Positions 62,947-64,000 of a DNA stretch of 64,000 bases are shown one piece after another. The position numbers and the translations under genes are program-made. The notes below the pieces were generated by a model, which was given only the letters and a program-made list of their open reading frames with translations, ran no database searches and was not told the DNA's origin. The stretch is from Planctomycetota bacterium. Its GTDB lineage: Bacteria; Planctomycetota; Phycisphaerae; Phycisphaerales; UBA1924. The stretch lies in the NCBI GenBank assembly GCA_018242605.1, contig JAFEBP010000007.1, forward strand, positions 62,001 through 126,000, in the 5' to 3' direction. The first letter of the stretch is position 1. Each line of letters starts with the position of its first letter.

Positions 62947-64000
62947 ATGAGCACCGAACACGAAAAAGTCGCAGAACAGCTGTTCATTGAACTCGCTGAC
63001 GCGGGCAGCGCGACACGCCAACGCCGCCTCGACGAAGCGTGCGCTGATAACTCGTCGTTGCGAGACGAGGTTCTCAGTCTGCTCGGGCATCACGACGCCG
63101 CGGGCGTCGAGTTTCTCGATTCGAATGTGCTGCGGGGAATCACTGCGAAGGGAATTGACAATGTTCTGCCGGCCGAAACGCGGATCGCAGGGTACACCAT
63201 CCAGGGAGTTCTGGGCCAGGGCGGCATGGGGATTGTGTATCTGGCGCGACAGGAGCGGCCACGACGCGTTGTGGCACTCAAAGTCATTCGCCGCGCTTCG
63301 GCCTCCCCGAGCCTGGTGCGCAGGTTCGAGCACGAGGCGGAGGTGCTCGGGAGACTGCAGCACCCGGGCATCGCGCAGATCTACGAAGCGGGCCAGGCGG
63401 ACGCCGGGTTGGGGCCTCAGCCGTTCATATCCATGGAGTTCATCAGAGGCAAGCCTCTGGGGGAGTTCTGCCGGACGCACAATCTTCCGCCCAGGGAACG
63501 CATGGCACTCGTAGCGTTGGTGTGCGACGCGGTGCACCACGCCCATCAGCGCGGGGTGATCCACCGGGACATCAAGCCCAGCAACGTGCTGGTAGACGAG
63601 AGCGGTCAGCCCAAGGTCCTGGACTTCGGAGTTGCCCGCGACGCGGAAAAACGCGACATCGGAGTGACGCTCCACACGGGGGTCGGCGAGCTGATCGGAA
63701 CGCTTCCCTACATGAGCCCCGAGCAGGTGGGAGGGAAACCCGAGGACATCGACACGCGAACGGATGTGTATTCGCTGGGGGTCGTGCTCTTCGAGTTGCT
63801 CGCCGACCGACTACCACACAATCTCGCCGGGCTGTCGTTGCCCGACGCTGCACGCAAGGTGCGTGAGGACGAGCCCACGCGGCTCTCTTCCATCAGCCGC
63901 GTGCTCAGGGGCGACGTGGACACCATCGTGAGCAAGGCGCTGGACCGCAACGTGGCCCGAAGGTACCAGTCCGCCGCGGATTTCGCGGCGGACATCAGGC
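62947..64000 (+). CDS. Ser/Thr protein kinase (partial)
   Basis: The first 351 codons; the gene continues past the window. A helical N-terminal segment (about residues 1-75) precedes a Hanks-type kinase domain: LGQGGMGIVYLARQERPRRV, VALKVIRRASASPSLVRRF, IHRDIKPSNVLVDESGQPKV, LDFGVARDAEKRDIGVTLHT and GTLPYMSPEQVGGKPEDIDT. It resembles the kinase at 9878-12553, including the helical N-terminus, so a membrane helix and TPR tail may follow. The ATG at 62947 is the natural start. Confidence 0.92.
   Translation, partial: MSTEHEKVAEQLFIELADAGSATRQRRLDEACADNSSLRDEVLSLLGHHDAAGVEFLDSNVLRGITAKGIDNVLPAETRIAGYTIQGVLGQGGMGIVYLARQERPRRVVALKVIRRASASPSLVRRFEHEAEVLGRLQHPGIAQIYEAGQADAGLGPQPFISMEFIRGKPLGEFCRTHNLPPRERMALVALVCDAVHHAHQRGVIHRDIKPSNVLVDESGQPKVLDFGVARDAEKRDIGVTLHTGVGELIGTLPYMSPEQVGGKPEDIDTRTDVYSLGVVLFELLADRLPHNLAGLSLPDAARKVREDEPTRLSSISRVLRGDVDTIVSKALDRNVARRYQSAADFAADIR

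Noticed and set aside
1..64000. tRNA, rRNA, CRISPR array, insertion sequence or prophage genes
   Set aside because: Read for cloverleaf/T-arm-like sequences, repeat-spacer arrays, transposase and phage motifs; none was convincing. This was by eye and does not exclude a missed tRNA.

Overview
The window is high-GC, gene-dense chromosomal DNA that most resembles Planctomycetota, probably class Phycisphaerae. The evidence is family content, not a marker gene. It includes two GC-type dockerin-tailed secreted proteins, a pseudopilin-like protein with an H-x9-DG-like tail, repeated CxxCGYDLxG...CPECG zinc-ribbon modules, two large Ser/Thr kinases of planctomycete type, and a FtsW/MurG pair. No rRNA, tRNA, CRISPR array, insertion sequence, phage or plasmid gene was recognised.

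Layout. 1-8.7 kb: a truncated CBM20-esterase, a sugar-phosphate isomerase-like protein, then a leftward set: ComF-like PRTase, APH-like kinase, FtsW, MurG, a pseudo-receiver protein and a GGDEF diguanylate cyclase. 8.8-19 kb: IlvE, kinase-TPR receptor, secreted cyclophilin, ROK kinase, a cysteine-less TlpA-like protein, a KAP-type membrane NTPase and a phosphohexomutase. 19-25 kb: YajQ, PgeF, a small secreted protein, a short alpha-glucan phosphorylase, an ABC exporter pair and two paralogous small acidic proteins. 26-32 kb: an orphan protein, a biotin-dependent carboxyltransferase, a pseudopilin, PheA, a membrane protein, a TetR regulator and a nucleoside-phosphorylase-like protein. 33-43 kb: two dockerin-tailed exoproteins, a phosphate-type porin, an isolated FliM, an OGT/SPINDLY-like glycosyltransferase, YchF, a deoxyhypusine-synthase homologue and a DUF1697 protein. 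43-48 kb: a complete manganese-type ABC importer operon with a divergent MntR regulator and a candidate operator. 48-58 kb: a long leftward run with N-formylglutamate amidohydrolase, a zinc-ribbon membrane protein, NRDE, DinB, GH3, alpha/beta hydrolase and a LolDE-like ABC system. 58-64 kb: MscL, a TVP38-like protein, a lipoprotein, DUF1579, GNAT, a two-lobed ABC permease and a second Ser/Thr kinase that runs off the window.

Across the window the + strand changes from C-rich (left of about 29-30 kb) to G-rich (right of about 32 kb) whatever the gene direction. That is the polarity expected at a replication origin, or at an inversion boundary. The most unusual genes are the two metal permeases that each carry a DtxR-like metal-sensing tail, the ABC ATPase with a zinc ribbon inserted after Walker A, the thioredoxin-fold protein whose CxxC is SxxS, the bacterial deoxyhypusine-synthase homologue behind a structured leader, and the translationally coupled GH3 synthetase/hydrolase pair.

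Start codons were chosen by eye from Shine-Dalgarno matches, family alignments remembered from similar proteins, and overlaps. Several GTG/TTG starts are therefore tentative.
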